DNA of 64,000 nt from contig CAVPSV010000002.1 of assembly GCA_963708625.1 (NCBI GenBank), forward strand, positions 806,001-870,000, given 5' to 3'. Below, in pieces: positions 8,499-15,953 of the stretch. The position numbers and the translations under genes are program-made. The notes beneath the pieces are model-generated. The model saw only the letters and a program-made list of their open reading frames with translations, searched no databases and had not been told where the DNA came from. This DNA is from DASXIF01 sp036498145 (GTDB lineage: Bacteria > Actinomycetota > Actinomycetes > Mycobacteriales > Jatrophihabitantaceae). Every line of letters begins with the position of its first letter. The first letter of the stretch is position 1.

Positions 8499-10211
8499 GT
8501 GGTGGACGTGTTGGACGACGAGCAGCAGCGGGTGTTGCGTGGGATGTCGCCTGCCCAGCGGTTGGCGTATCTGGGTGAGCAGGAGCGGGTGATCGCGGCG
8601 GCGCAGGCGGAGCAGGTGCGGGTGTTGGCGGTGCTGGCGGCTGATCCGCCGGTGGTGGCGTTGCCGGGATACGTGGATAAGGACTGGCTGCATGAGGAGG
8701 TCGCCTGCGTGTTGCGGGTGGCGCCGGGGACCGCGGCGCTGCGGCTGGCGGAGGCCTCGGTTGCGGTGCGGCCGCCGGGGGTGGTGCAGCAGCTCGGTTG
8801 TGGTGCGGTGAGCGGGGTGCAGGTGCGGACGTTGGCCCGCGCGGTGATGGGCTTGGACCAGACGGCAGCGACGGCGGTCGCCGAGCGGGTGCTGCCCGAT
8901 GCGCCGGGGCAGAGCTATGGCGCGTTCGCCCGATCGCTGCAGCGCGCCATGTTGTGTGTCGCGCCGGCGGTGGATGAGGCGAACCGGGAGTACGCGTTGA
9001 GTCAGCGGCGGGTGAGTTTCCGCCCGGAGCTGCCGGGCACCACCGGCATGTACGCGGTGCTGCCCGATGAGGACGCCGCCGCGATCACAACCATCCTGCG
9101 CCAAGCCGCGGCCGCCGCGGCCACTGACGCCGATGCTCGCACCGTGGCCCAGCGCCAAGCCGACACCCTCACCGACCTACTCCTCAGCACTGCAAACATC
9201 GGCACTGCAAACATCGGCACCACAAACATCGGCACCACGAGCATCGGAACCACGAGCATCGGCACGGCGGACCGAGGCAGACCGACGAACGGCGCCGCGC
9301 CCGCTGACCCCACCGGCGGCGGCGACACCGCGGTGGTGTTCGGGCCGTGTTCGCGCCAGCGGCGTCCGCTGATCCAGGTCAGCGTCGCGCTGTCCACCCT
9401 GCTCGGCATCGACGACCAGCCCGGTGAGTTGGCCGGTGTCGGCCCGATCCCCGCCGCGCTGGCCCGCCGCCTGGCCGATGACCCCTCCGGCACCTGGCGC
9501 CGCCTGATCACCGACCCACGCGGCCAACTGATCGACTACGGCCGCAGCACCTACCGCCCGCCCGCCGCCCTGGCCGATCACGTCAGCGCCCGCGACCGCA
9601 CCTGCCGCTTCCCCGGCTGCCGCCAACCCGCCCACACCAGCGAGATCGACCACCGCATCGCCTGGGCCGACGGCGGCGACACCACACCAACCTGCACATC
9701 CTGTGCGCGCCACCACCGCCTAAGGACCAGCCCCACCGGTAAACTCACGACGCCGCCGGACCGCCCCACCGGCAACCACCAGACCCGTACTCCATCGACA
9801 CCACGATCACTGCGCGGCAACACGCCGGGCACCAACAACCACCCACGCTTTCAGAACCCGTCATTGTCGGCGCACGAGAACACGGCGCCGGCTGGCGCCA
9901 GCAAGATCCAGAAACCGACCCCGACCCACCACCGTTCTGATCCTGATCGTCGACCATGCCGTATCAGCGACCGACATCGATCGCTGACGCGCTGCTGCCC
10001 GGTGATCCTCTTGGCGACCCCACACGAGCGGAGCCGAGCGCAATCCTCCGGACGAGCAGATCGAGGTCGTGTCGAAGCATTTCAGCGACCGAGGCAGCGG
10101 ATGTGGCGCGAGCGGCGTCTTATAGGACCGTGGGAGAGATCAGGGCCGGGGACTTCGAAGCGTTCGCTGCGCGGGAAATCGAAGGCCTCGCTCGCTTCGC
10201 GGTCATGGTGA
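8499..10211 (+). CDS. DUF222/HNH (13E12-repeat-type) protein, probably decaying at the 3' end
   Basis: Family of unknown function (REP13E12 in M. tuberculosis) with an N-terminal DUF222 region (about residues 1-300) and a C-terminal HNH nuclease-like domain. The HNH part starts at about residue 366: TCRFPGCRQP, EIDHRIAWADGG, then CARHHRL. Between GGDTTP and CARHH the canonical NLxxLC reading lies in another frame and two residues are missing, and the stretch between RLR and SPTGKLTTPP is some 15-20 residues shorter than usual. After about 9960 the frame is Arg-rich, runs into a sigma-factor relic and ends only at 10211, so the original stop seems lost. The GTG at 8499 is preceded by TAGCGT 7 nt upstream, fitting a leaderless transcript. 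Confidence 0.6.
   Translation: MVDVLDDEQQRVLRGMSPAQRLAYLGEQERVIAAAQAEQVRVLAVLAADPPVVALPGYVDKDWLHEEVACVLRVAPGTAALRLAEASVAVRPPGVVQQLGCGAVSGVQVRTLARAVMGLDQTAATAVAERVLPDAPGQSYGAFARSLQRAMLCVAPAVDEANREYALSQRRVSFRPELPGTTGMYAVLPDEDAAAITTILRQAAAAAATDADARTVAQRQADTLTDLLLSTANIGTANIGTTNIGTTSIGTTSIGTADRGRPTNGAAPADPTGGGDTAVVFGPCSRQRRPLIQVSVALSTLLGIDDQPGELAGVGPIPAALARRLADDPSGTWRRLITDPRGQLIDYGRSTYRPPAALADHVSARDRTCRFPGCRQPAHTSEIDHRIAWADGGDTTPTCTSCARHHRLRTSPTGKLTTPPDRPTGNHQTRTPSTPRSLRGNTPGTNNHPRFQNPSLSAHENTAPAGASKIQKPTPTHHRSDPDRRPCRISDRHRSLTRCCPVILLATPHERSRAQSSGRADRGRVEAFQRPRQRMWRERRLIGPWERSGPGTSKRSLRGKSKASLASRSW
9189..9263 (+). repeat. Five tandem 15-bp repeats inside the DUF222/HNH gene
   Basis: Units begin at 9189, 9204, 9219, 9234 and 9249 and encode T(A/T)(N/S)IG five times (TANIG, TANIG, TTNIG, TTSIG, TTSIG). 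The first two copies are identical and the later ones diverge by a few bases, indicating recent in-frame slippage. The repeat lies in the linker between the DUF222 and HNH parts, which is variable in this family. Confidence 0.9.
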
Positions 10212-10371
10212 CCGGTGACCGTGAGTTGGCCAGCGACCGGTCGGGGACCACGCGGCATCGGTCGTTGACCGGGACGACGTCTGGCGTCGTCTGGCAGGGC
10301 TGCCGCGGCAGCAAAGGGCGGTGTTTGCCTGGTTCCCCTCCTTTGTCGGATGGCTAGGTTCGAAGGCATGA
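10130..10371 (+). pseudogene. Relic of a SigE-like ECF/sigma-70-family factor, internally deleted
   Basis: Frame from 10151 reads DFEAFAAREIEGLARFAV then MVTGDRELASD, which matches the start of region 2 of small actinobacterial sigma factors. From 10261 a different frame reads VVDRDDVWRRLAGLPRQQ then RAVFAW, which matches the beginning of region 4 (LP..QRAV). The roughly 240-300 bp normally between them are missing, region 4 is cut after AVF, and no start codon is seen before 10151. The second frame stops at 10369-10371, overlapping the next gene's ATG. It cannot encode a working sigma factor. Confidence 0.6.
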
Positions 10372-11351
10372 CACCGACACGGATGCGAGCCCTGGTCGTC
10401 ACCGCGCACGGCGGCCGGGACGTGCTCGAGGTACAACAGCTGCCCGTCCCCGAACCCGGCCCGAACGAGCTGCTGGTCCAGGTCGCCGCATCGGGAGTGA
10501 ACTTCAAGGACGTGTATCTGCGCGAGGCCATCTATCCGGGCACGCCGCCATTCGTGCTCGGCGACGAATGCGCCGGCCACGTCGTCGCGATGGGCCACGA
10601 CGTCACCGACTTCAGCGTCGGCGACGAGGTGGCAACCGCGAGCGGCACCGGCACGCACGCCGAGTTCGCCCTCGTGCCTGCGGCCGAGGCCGTCGCGGTG
10701 CCCGCGGGCACCGCGTTGCAGACGGCGGCCGCGGTGATGTTGCAGGGCATGACCGCGCACTACCTGGTGAACTCGACATATCCGGTCAGCGCGGGCGACC
10801 ACGCGCTGGTGCACGCGGCCGCCGGCGGTGTCGGCAACCTGCTGGTCCAGTTGGTACACGGCCGGCTCGGCTCCGTGGTGGCCACGGTGGGCAGCGCGGA
10901 GAAGGAACGGATCGCCGCAGACGCCGGTGCCGACGTGGTGCTGCGCTACGACCAGGTCGACGACCTGGCCGCCGCAGTGCGCGAGGTGTGCGAGGGCGGC
11001 GTGCACGTCGCCTACGACGGCGTGGGGCAGGCGACGTTCGACGCCTCCCTCGGCGCACTGCGCCGGCGCGGCTCGATGGTTCTGTACGGCGCCTCGAGCG
11101 GCCCGGTGCCACCGGTGGATCCGCAACGGCTCAACCGCGCCGGCTCGCTGTTCCTGACCCGTCCCACCCTGAAGGATTACGTCGCGACGCGCGAGGAATT
11201 GTTGTGGCGCGCGGGCGAGATCCTCGACGCCGTCCGCGACGGATCGCTGCACGTCAACGTGGGCGGACGGTATCCGCTGGAGTCGGCGGCCGACGCGTAT
11301 CGGGACCTGGAAGGGCGCAAAACGATAGGCAAGCTGCTGATCGTGCCGTGA
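10368..11351 (+). CDS. Quinone oxidoreductase-type MDR protein (zinc-free, about 327 aa)
   Basis: NADPH-dependent medium-chain reductase of the quinone oxidoreductase branch. It has the GroES-like N-domain (ASGVNFKDVYLREAIYP, LGDECAGHVV) and a Rossmann domain with HAAAGGVGNLLVQL. The cysteine ligands of zinc-dependent alcohol dehydrogenases are absent. The C-terminus LEGRKTIGKLLIVP is typical. The start could be 10350, 10368 or 10383; 10368 (MTPTRMRALVV) is chosen for length. It converges on trpA with a 32-nt gap. Physiological substrate unknown. Confidence 0.88.
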   Translation: MTPTRMRALVVTAHGGRDVLEVQQLPVPEPGPNELLVQVAASGVNFKDVYLREAIYPGTPPFVLGDECAGHVVAMGHDVTDFSVGDEVATASGTGTHAEFALVPAAEAVAVPAGTALQTAAAVMLQGMTAHYLVNSTYPVSAGDHALVHAAAGGVGNLLVQLVHGRLGSVVATVGSAEKERIAADAGADVVLRYDQVDDLAAAVREVCEGGVHVAYDGVGQATFDASLGALRRRGSMVLYGASSGPVPPVDPQRLNRAGSLFLTRPTLKDYVATREELLWRAGEILDAVRDGSLHVNVGGRYPLESAADAYRDLEGRKTIGKLLIVP

Positions 11352-11383
11352 GGCCAGCCCGGCGCGGCGAGCGAATGGCGGCG

Positions 11384-12178
11384 CTATCGCCGACGGACGC
11401 CGGCGGCGAGTTCGCCCGCTAGCGCCCCGACCGCGGCCACGCCGGACGGGCCCTGCTCGTCGAGCAGGCGGCGCACGAACGCCGAGCCGACGATAACGCC
11501 GTCGGCGAAGCCGGCCACCTGCGCGGCCTGCGCGGCGTCGGACACGCCGAGCCCAACGCACACCGGCAGGTCTGCCACCGCGCGAACGCGGGCGACCAGC
11601 GCCGCCGCGGTGCCGCTCACCTGTTCCCGGGTTCCGGTGACACCCATGGTGGACGCGGCGTAGACGAATCCGCGTGAGGCAGCCACGGTGGACTGCAGTC
11701 GTGCCTGTGTCGAGGAGGGGGCGACGAGGAATACCCGGTCGAGCCGGTGCCGGTCGCTGGCGAACAGCCACTGCGCCGCCTCGTCCGGAATCAGGTCCGG
11801 CGTGATCGCGCCCGCACCTCCCGCAGCGGCCAGGTCCGCCGCGAATCGGTCCACGCCGTAGTGCTCGATCGGATTCCAGTACGACATGACCACGGCGGCA
11901 GCGCCCGCGTCAGCCACCGCCCGGGTGGCCAGAAAGACGTCGCGCATACCGACGCCGGCACGTACCGCCTGCTCCGCGGCGGCCTGGATCGTCGGGCCGT
12001 CCATCACCGGATCGCTGTACGGAACGCCGACCTCGACGACGTCGGCGCCGGCTGCGACCATGGCCACCATCGCGTCGATCGATGTGCCCACCGACGGATA
12101 GCCGACCGGCAGGTATCCGATGAGCGCAGCTCGGTCCTCAGCACGCGACTTGGCCAGCACGTCGGCGAGCGCGCTCAC
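11384..12178 (-). CDS. trpA: Tryptophan synthase alpha subunit (264 aa)
   Basis: Cleaves indole-3-glycerol phosphate to indole and glyceraldehyde 3-phosphate, and channels indole to TrpB. Catalytic Glu49 and Asp60 are in place (VVEVGVPYSDPVMDGPT). GYLPVGYPS and YWNPIEHYG are family motifs. The GTG at 12178 overlaps the trpB stop (GTGA), so translation is coupled. The open frame continues upstream inside trpB, but only this start gives a normal TrpA N-terminus. Confidence 0.96.
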   Translation of the reverse strand: MSALADVLAKSRAEDRAALIGYLPVGYPSVGTSIDAMVAMVAAGADVVEVGVPYSDPVMDGPTIQAAAEQAVRAGVGMRDVFLATRAVADAGAAAVVMSYWNPIEHYGVDRFAADLAAAGGAGAITPDLIPDEAAQWLFASDRHRLDRVFLVAPSSTQARLQSTVAASRGFVYAASTMGVTGTREQVSGTAAALVARVRAVADLPVCVGLGVSDAAQAAQVAGFADGVIVGSAFVRRLLDEQGPSGVAAVGALAGELAAGVRRR

Positions 12179-13389
12179 GCGTGTTGCTCCGCCGCGGCCA
12201 GACCGAAGTACGTGGCCGCGGTTTGCACGTCCTTGTCGCCGCGCCCGGACAGGTTCACCAAGATCACCGCATCCGGGCCGAGTTCGCGACCGAGTTGCAG
12301 TGCGCCGGCAAGCGCGTGCGCAGACTCGATGGCGGGGATGATCCCCTCGGTGCGCGAGAGCAGCGCGAACGCCGCCATCGCCTCGTCGTCGGTGACGGCG
12401 CGATATTCCGCCCGGCCGGTGTCGTGCAGCCAGGCGTGTTCCGGCCCGACGCCCGGATAGTCGAGCCCAGCCGAGATGGAGTGCGATTCGACGGTCTGCC
12501 CGTTCTCGTCCTGCAACAGATAGGATCGCGCGCCGTGCAGCACGCCCGGACTGCCACCGGTGATCGTGGCGGCATGGCGCCCCGAGTGCAGACCTTCGCC
12601 ACCTGCCTCGAATCCGACCAGTCGCACGCCGGCGTCCGGCACGAATGCGGTGAAGATGCCGATGGCGTTCGAACCGCCGCCCACGCACGCAGCCACCGCG
12701 TCGGGCAGGCGACCGGTGCGCTCGAGCACCTGCACCCGCGCCTCGTCGCCGATGACGCGTTGGAACTCGCGCACCATCAACGGAAACGGGTGCGGCCCGG
12801 CCACCGTGCCGAACACGTAGTTGGTTGTCTCGACGTTGGTCACCCAGTCGCGCATCGCCTCGTTGATGGCGTCCTTGAGGGTGCGGGAGCCGGTGCCGAC
12901 CGGCACCACGGTGGCACCGAGCAGCTGCATGCGCGAGACGTTCAGCGCTTGCCGGCGCGTGTCTTGCTCGCCCATGTACACGGTGCATTCCAGCCCCATC
13001 AGCGCGGCGGCGGTGGCCGTGGCCACGCCATGCTGACCGGCGCCGGTTTCGGCGATCACCCGATGCTTGCCGATGCGTTGCGTGAGCAGCGCCTGCCCCA
13101 GCACATTGTTGATCTTGTGTGAGCCGGTGTGGTTGAGGTCCTCACGCTTGAGCAGGATGCGCGCGCCGCCCGCGTGTTCGCCGAACTTGGCGGCGTCGGT
13201 GAGCGGCGACGGCCGGCCGGTGTAGTCGCGCAGGAGCCGGGCTAGTTCGGCGCGGAAGGCCGGGTCCTGCTGGGTGGCGTGGAACGCCGCGGTGAGTTCG
13301 TCGATGGCGGCGACCAGGGCTTCGGGGACGAATCGGCCCCCGTACCGGCCGAAGTGGCCGGATGCGTCGGGAACGACGGCAGAGGTCAT
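12175..13389 (-). CDS. trpB: Tryptophan synthase beta subunit (404 aa)
   Basis: PLP enzyme condensing indole with serine. The PLP lysine is Lys92 in NHTGSHKINNVLGQAL. The phosphate loop CVGGGSNAIGIF and the C-terminal GRGDKD are present. The ATG at 13389 has GGAG 8-9 nt upstream, whereas an in-frame ATG at 13440 adds an unrelated leader. Unlike most actinobacterial trp operons, trpB is not preceded by trpC on the same strand: a rightward gene (13541-14368) intervenes. trpBA therefore needs its own promoter in 13390-13540, where I cannot pick one out. Confidence 0.96.
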   Translation of the reverse strand: MTSAVVPDASGHFGRYGGRFVPEALVAAIDELTAAFHATQQDPAFRAELARLLRDYTGRPSPLTDAAKFGEHAGGARILLKREDLNHTGSHKINNVLGQALLTQRIGKHRVIAETGAGQHGVATATAAALMGLECTVYMGEQDTRRQALNVSRMQLLGATVVPVGTGSRTLKDAINEAMRDWVTNVETTNYVFGTVAGPHPFPLMVREFQRVIGDEARVQVLERTGRLPDAVAACVGGGSNAIGIFTAFVPDAGVRLVGFEAGGEGLHSGRHAATITGGSPGVLHGARSYLLQDENGQTVESHSISAGLDYPGVGPEHAWLHDTGRAEYRAVTDDEAMAAFALLSRTEGIIPAIESAHALAGALQLGRELGPDAVILVNLSGRGDKDVQTAATYFGLAAAEQHA

Positions 13390-13540
13390 GGACGGCTCCG
13401 AACGTGGCTCGGAAAAGCTCGGAAAAGGCAAGGTGGGCACGGCGGGATGGACGTGGCGAGGACCTACGTCAGCCGCGCCATCGCCCGCTCTGGTGACTCA
13501 CCTGCATGACTGGAGCCTACCGGCGTGCGATGGTGCCGGG

Positions 13541-14368
13541 GTGAGTGCTCCGCACGATCCGCAGTACCCGCCGTACGAGCCGCCGCCCCGCACCGCCCCG
13601 CCGCCGCTCGCGCAACAGCACCCGCTGCGTGCGCCGCCGCCGTACCCGCCGCCGTCTTACCCACCGGCGTACGCACCCGCGCCGTACCCGCCGCCGCCCT
13701 ATCCGCCGCCGTACGCATCGGCGCCCTATCCGCCAGCGCCGTACGCGACCGCGCGACCGCTTCGGCGCGGCCCGTTCCGCAACCGGCGCAACGGGTGGAT
13801 CGCGGTGGTGATCGGCGTTGCCACACTGGTCGCCGTGCTGGTGATCGCCGGCCTGATCGGAGGCGTGTCGCGCGCACCGGCGCGCATCGTGCAGCTACCG
13901 GACACCGTCGACAACTACCAGGCGATGTACACGCCACAGGCGAGCACGATGACCGATCGGATGCGCATCGCAATGTCCACGACGAGCGGCACACACGCAT
14001 TCGACGAGGCGCGCGTGCGGGTGTACCAGGACGGGTCCACCCCGACGCCGGCGCTCATCGTCATTGCCATCAATGCCAACGACAACTCGTCGGCGAACAA
14101 CCTGCTTGCCGACGGCAGTCCACAGCAGATCGCCGACTCAGCCCTCTACGGCGCGTCGCCCGTATCCGCCCTGCAGCCGTCGCACTATCCGCCCGGGCCG
14201 TTCGGTGGCGTGATCGCATGTGCACCCATCGAGCTGGACACCACCGCCGGCACCGGCTGCGTGTGGAGCGACCGGGCGAGCCTCGGCATCCTGATCGAGA
14301 TCACCGGCGCACCGTCGGACCAGCTGGCCAAGACCACCCTCGACCTGCGCACCGCGGCCGAGCACTGA
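13541..14368 (+). CDS. Pro/Tyr-rich single-pass membrane protein, unknown function (275 aa)
   Basis: Residues 1-78 are a low-complexity Pro/Tyr/Ala region with many PPYPP and APYPP units. An RNRRN basic patch and one membrane helix (about 85-109, GWIAVVIGVATLVAVLVIAG) follow, then an extracytoplasmic domain of about 165 residues with two cysteines near its end (IACAP, TGCVW). This layout is common among actinobacterial envelope proteins; I do not recognise the external domain. GTG 13541 is the only reasonable start after the trpB-side sequence. The gene ends 4 nt from the convergent trpC stop; the two stop codons lie within the palindrome tgaacgttca. Confidence 0.75.
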   Translation: MSAPHDPQYPPYEPPPRTAPPPLAQQHPLRAPPPYPPPSYPPAYAPAPYPPPPYPPPYASAPYPPAPYATARPLRRGPFRNRRNGWIAVVIGVATLVAVLVIAGLIGGVSRAPARIVQLPDTVDNYQAMYTPQASTMTDRMRIAMSTTSGTHAFDEARVRVYQDGSTPTPALIVIAINANDNSSANNLLADGSPQQIADSALYGASPVSALQPSHYPPGPFGGVIACAPIELDTTAGTGCVWSDRASLGILIEITGAPSDQLAKTTLDLRTAAEH

Positions 14369-14372
14369 ACGT

Positions 14373-15185
14373 TCAGCGAGAGGCGCGCGGAGTAGCCGGA
14401 TGTGCCCCGGCGGTCACCAGTTCCGCGACCGCGTGTCGCGGGTCGGTGGTGGTGACCAGTCCTTCGCCGACCAGCACCGCGTCCGCGCCGGCGGCGGCGT
14501 ATTCGATCAGGTCCAGCGGGCCGCGCACGCCGGATTCGGCGATCTTCACGACGCCGCTGGGCAGTCCGGGCGCGATGCGCTCGAACGCCGAGCGGTCCAC
14601 TTCGAGGGTGCGCAGGTCGCGCGCGTTCACACCGATCACCTGTGCGCCGGCGTCGAGCGCACGGGAGGCCTCGTCCTCCGTATGCACCTCTACCAGCGCC
14701 GTCATGCCGAGGGACTCCACCCGTTCCCGCAATCCGATCAGCGCATTCTGATCCAGCGCGGCGACGATCAGCAGCACGACGTCCGCGCCGTGCGCACGTG
14801 CCTCGTGCACCTGGTAGGAGCTAACGACGAAGTCCTTGCGTAACACCGGTACGCGCACCGCGGCGCGCACCTGGTCGAGATCGGCTAGCGAGCCACCGAA
14901 GCGTCGCCCCTCGGTGAGCACGCTGATCATCCGGGCACCCCCGGCTTCGTACTCGTGCGCCAGCAGGGCCGGGTCGGTGATGGCGGCCAACGCACCCCGG
15001 GACGGACTGCGGCGCTTCACCTCGGCGATGACACCGACACCCGGAGCGCGCAGCGCGACCAGACCGTCGAGTGCCGGACGAGCGGCGAGTGCCGTCTTCT
15101 TGATGTCCTCGAACGGAACCGCTGCCTGACGAGTCGCGACGTCCTCACGGACCCCCGCGACGATTTCGTCGAGGACGGTTGCCAC
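14373..15185 (-). CDS. trpC: Indole-3-glycerol phosphate synthase (270 aa)
   Basis: Closes the indole ring from CdRP in tryptophan synthesis. TIM-barrel signatures are VIAEVKRRSPSRG (catalytic Lys56 and neighbours), LRKDFVVSSYQVHEARAHGAD, VEVHTEDEASRA, GVNARDL and AESGV. The GTG at 15185 is fixed by GGAAGGA 8 nt upstream; an in-frame extension to 15284 has no family similarity. It overlaps a possible 51-codon ORF by 41 nt and lies downstream of the Trp-operon membrane gene. Confidence 0.96.
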   Translation of the reverse strand: MATVLDEIVAGVREDVATRQAAVPFEDIKKTALAARPALDGLVALRAPGVGVIAEVKRRSPSRGALAAITDPALLAHEYEAGGARMISVLTEGRRFGGSLADLDQVRAAVRVPVLRKDFVVSSYQVHEARAHGADVVLLIVAALDQNALIGLRERVESLGMTALVEVHTEDEASRALDAGAQVIGVNARDLRTLEVDRSAFERIAPGLPSGVVKIAESGVRGPLDLIEYAAAGADAVLVGEGLVTTTDPRHAVAELVTAGAHPATPRASR

Positions 15186-15300
15186 CGAAGCGGTCCTTCC
15201 ATTCGATCGGCCGGCCCGGCCGGATCTGGCCGAGCCTAGCCACTGCATCGTCGCACGCTCGGCCTGGGTCGGTGTCATCGCCACCTGGGTTGTTCGTCAT
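15145..15300 (-). CDS. Possible 51-aa protein between the Trp-operon membrane gene and trpC
   Basis: The ATG at 15300 overlaps the TGA of the upstream membrane gene (ATGA), as in the real gene pairs of this operon. The frame reads MTNNPGGDDTDPGRACDDAV near its start and ends NRRGGP. It overlaps the first 41 nt of trpC. Many actinobacteria have a small gene at this place (HGxxPAAW type), but this ORF has no such motif and no membrane segment. It may only be coupling translation down to trpC. Confidence 0.35.
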   Translation of the reverse strand: MTNNPGGDDTDPGRACDDAVARLGQIRPGRPIEWKDRFGGNRPRRNRRGGP

Positions 15301-15953
15301 TCGCCTTTCTCGATGCGCTCGGACGTCGGGTCGTCACCGCGTTCCAATGCCGACCACATGGACGCCTGCGCACGCGCTTCGGCGTCGCGGTCATCGACAC
15401 GGTCGGCGCCGGTCGCCGTCGGTGCCGAGTAGCGAGCGGACATCGCTGCCCAGCGCCCGCCGCGCACGCACACGATCACCCCGGCAAGGGCGATCACGAC
15501 GCCGGCCGCAACACTTCCCCAGGCCCATTGCGCGTGCACGCTCACCTGCCAGGTGCCGGGATTGCCGAGCGCGACGACGTTCCTGCTCTGGGCCAACGAT
15601 CCGATGCGCGTCTTGGACAGCGCACTGGTCGCGCCCACCGCGGACGCGACCACGCCTGCACCCGCGGCCAGCAGCACCGCCCCGATCAGGCGCCGGGCCA
15701 CCCCACGGCTGGCCAGCACAGCCACCACGCCTGCCAGTGCGACGAGTGCGAACGCCGTCGGCGCTGCGGTCACTGTGCGGCCCGAGACGTGCAGCACCTC
15801 GTCGCGCAGCGGTCGCGGACGCGGTAGCAACACGCTCTGCCAGACGCGCGTGGACAGCAGCAGCACCACCGCCGCGGCGGCGAGGTCGAGCACCACCGCG
15901 GCCGCGAACTCTGCTCGCGCGCGGGATCGCCCCGCGGTTCTCGGGCCGGTCAA
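15297..15953 (-). CDS. Trp-operon-associated membrane protein (Trp_oprn_chp family, 218 aa)
   Basis: Integral membrane protein conserved inside actinobacterial trp operons between trpE and trpC; function unknown. Four hydrophobic segments are visible (around VVLDLAAAAVVLLLS, AFALVALAGVVAVL, LIGAVLLAAGAGVV and GSVAAGVVIALAGVIV), with the family-typical W near the last pair and a charged cytoplasmic C-tail. It starts at TTG 15953, forming a TTGA overlap with the trpE stop; no ATG or GTG is available nearby. Confidence 0.88.
   Translation of the reverse strand: MTGPRTAGRSRARAEFAAAVVLDLAAAAVVLLLSTRVWQSVLLPRPRPLRDEVLHVSGRTVTAAPTAFALVALAGVVAVLASRGVARRLIGAVLLAAGAGVVASAVGATSALSKTRIGSLAQSRNVVALGNPGTWQVSVHAQWAWGSVAAGVVIALAGVIVCVRGGRWAAMSARYSAPTATGADRVDDRDAEARAQASMWSALERGDDPTSERIEKGE

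Noticed and set aside
9189..9263. Pentapeptide-repeat or PPE-MPTR protein signature (NIGTx)
   Set aside because: Only five copies inside a DUF222/HNH linker, no A(D/N)LxX pattern, no PPE domain; simple slippage explains it.
8284..10371. Intact mobile element around the 13E12-type gene
   Set aside because: No transposase, integrase, terminal repeats or target duplication could be seen.
15186..15296. trp leader peptide/attenuator before trpC
   Set aside because: The small ORF has a single Trp codon, no alternative hairpin pair with a T-run follows, and the place is mid-operon.
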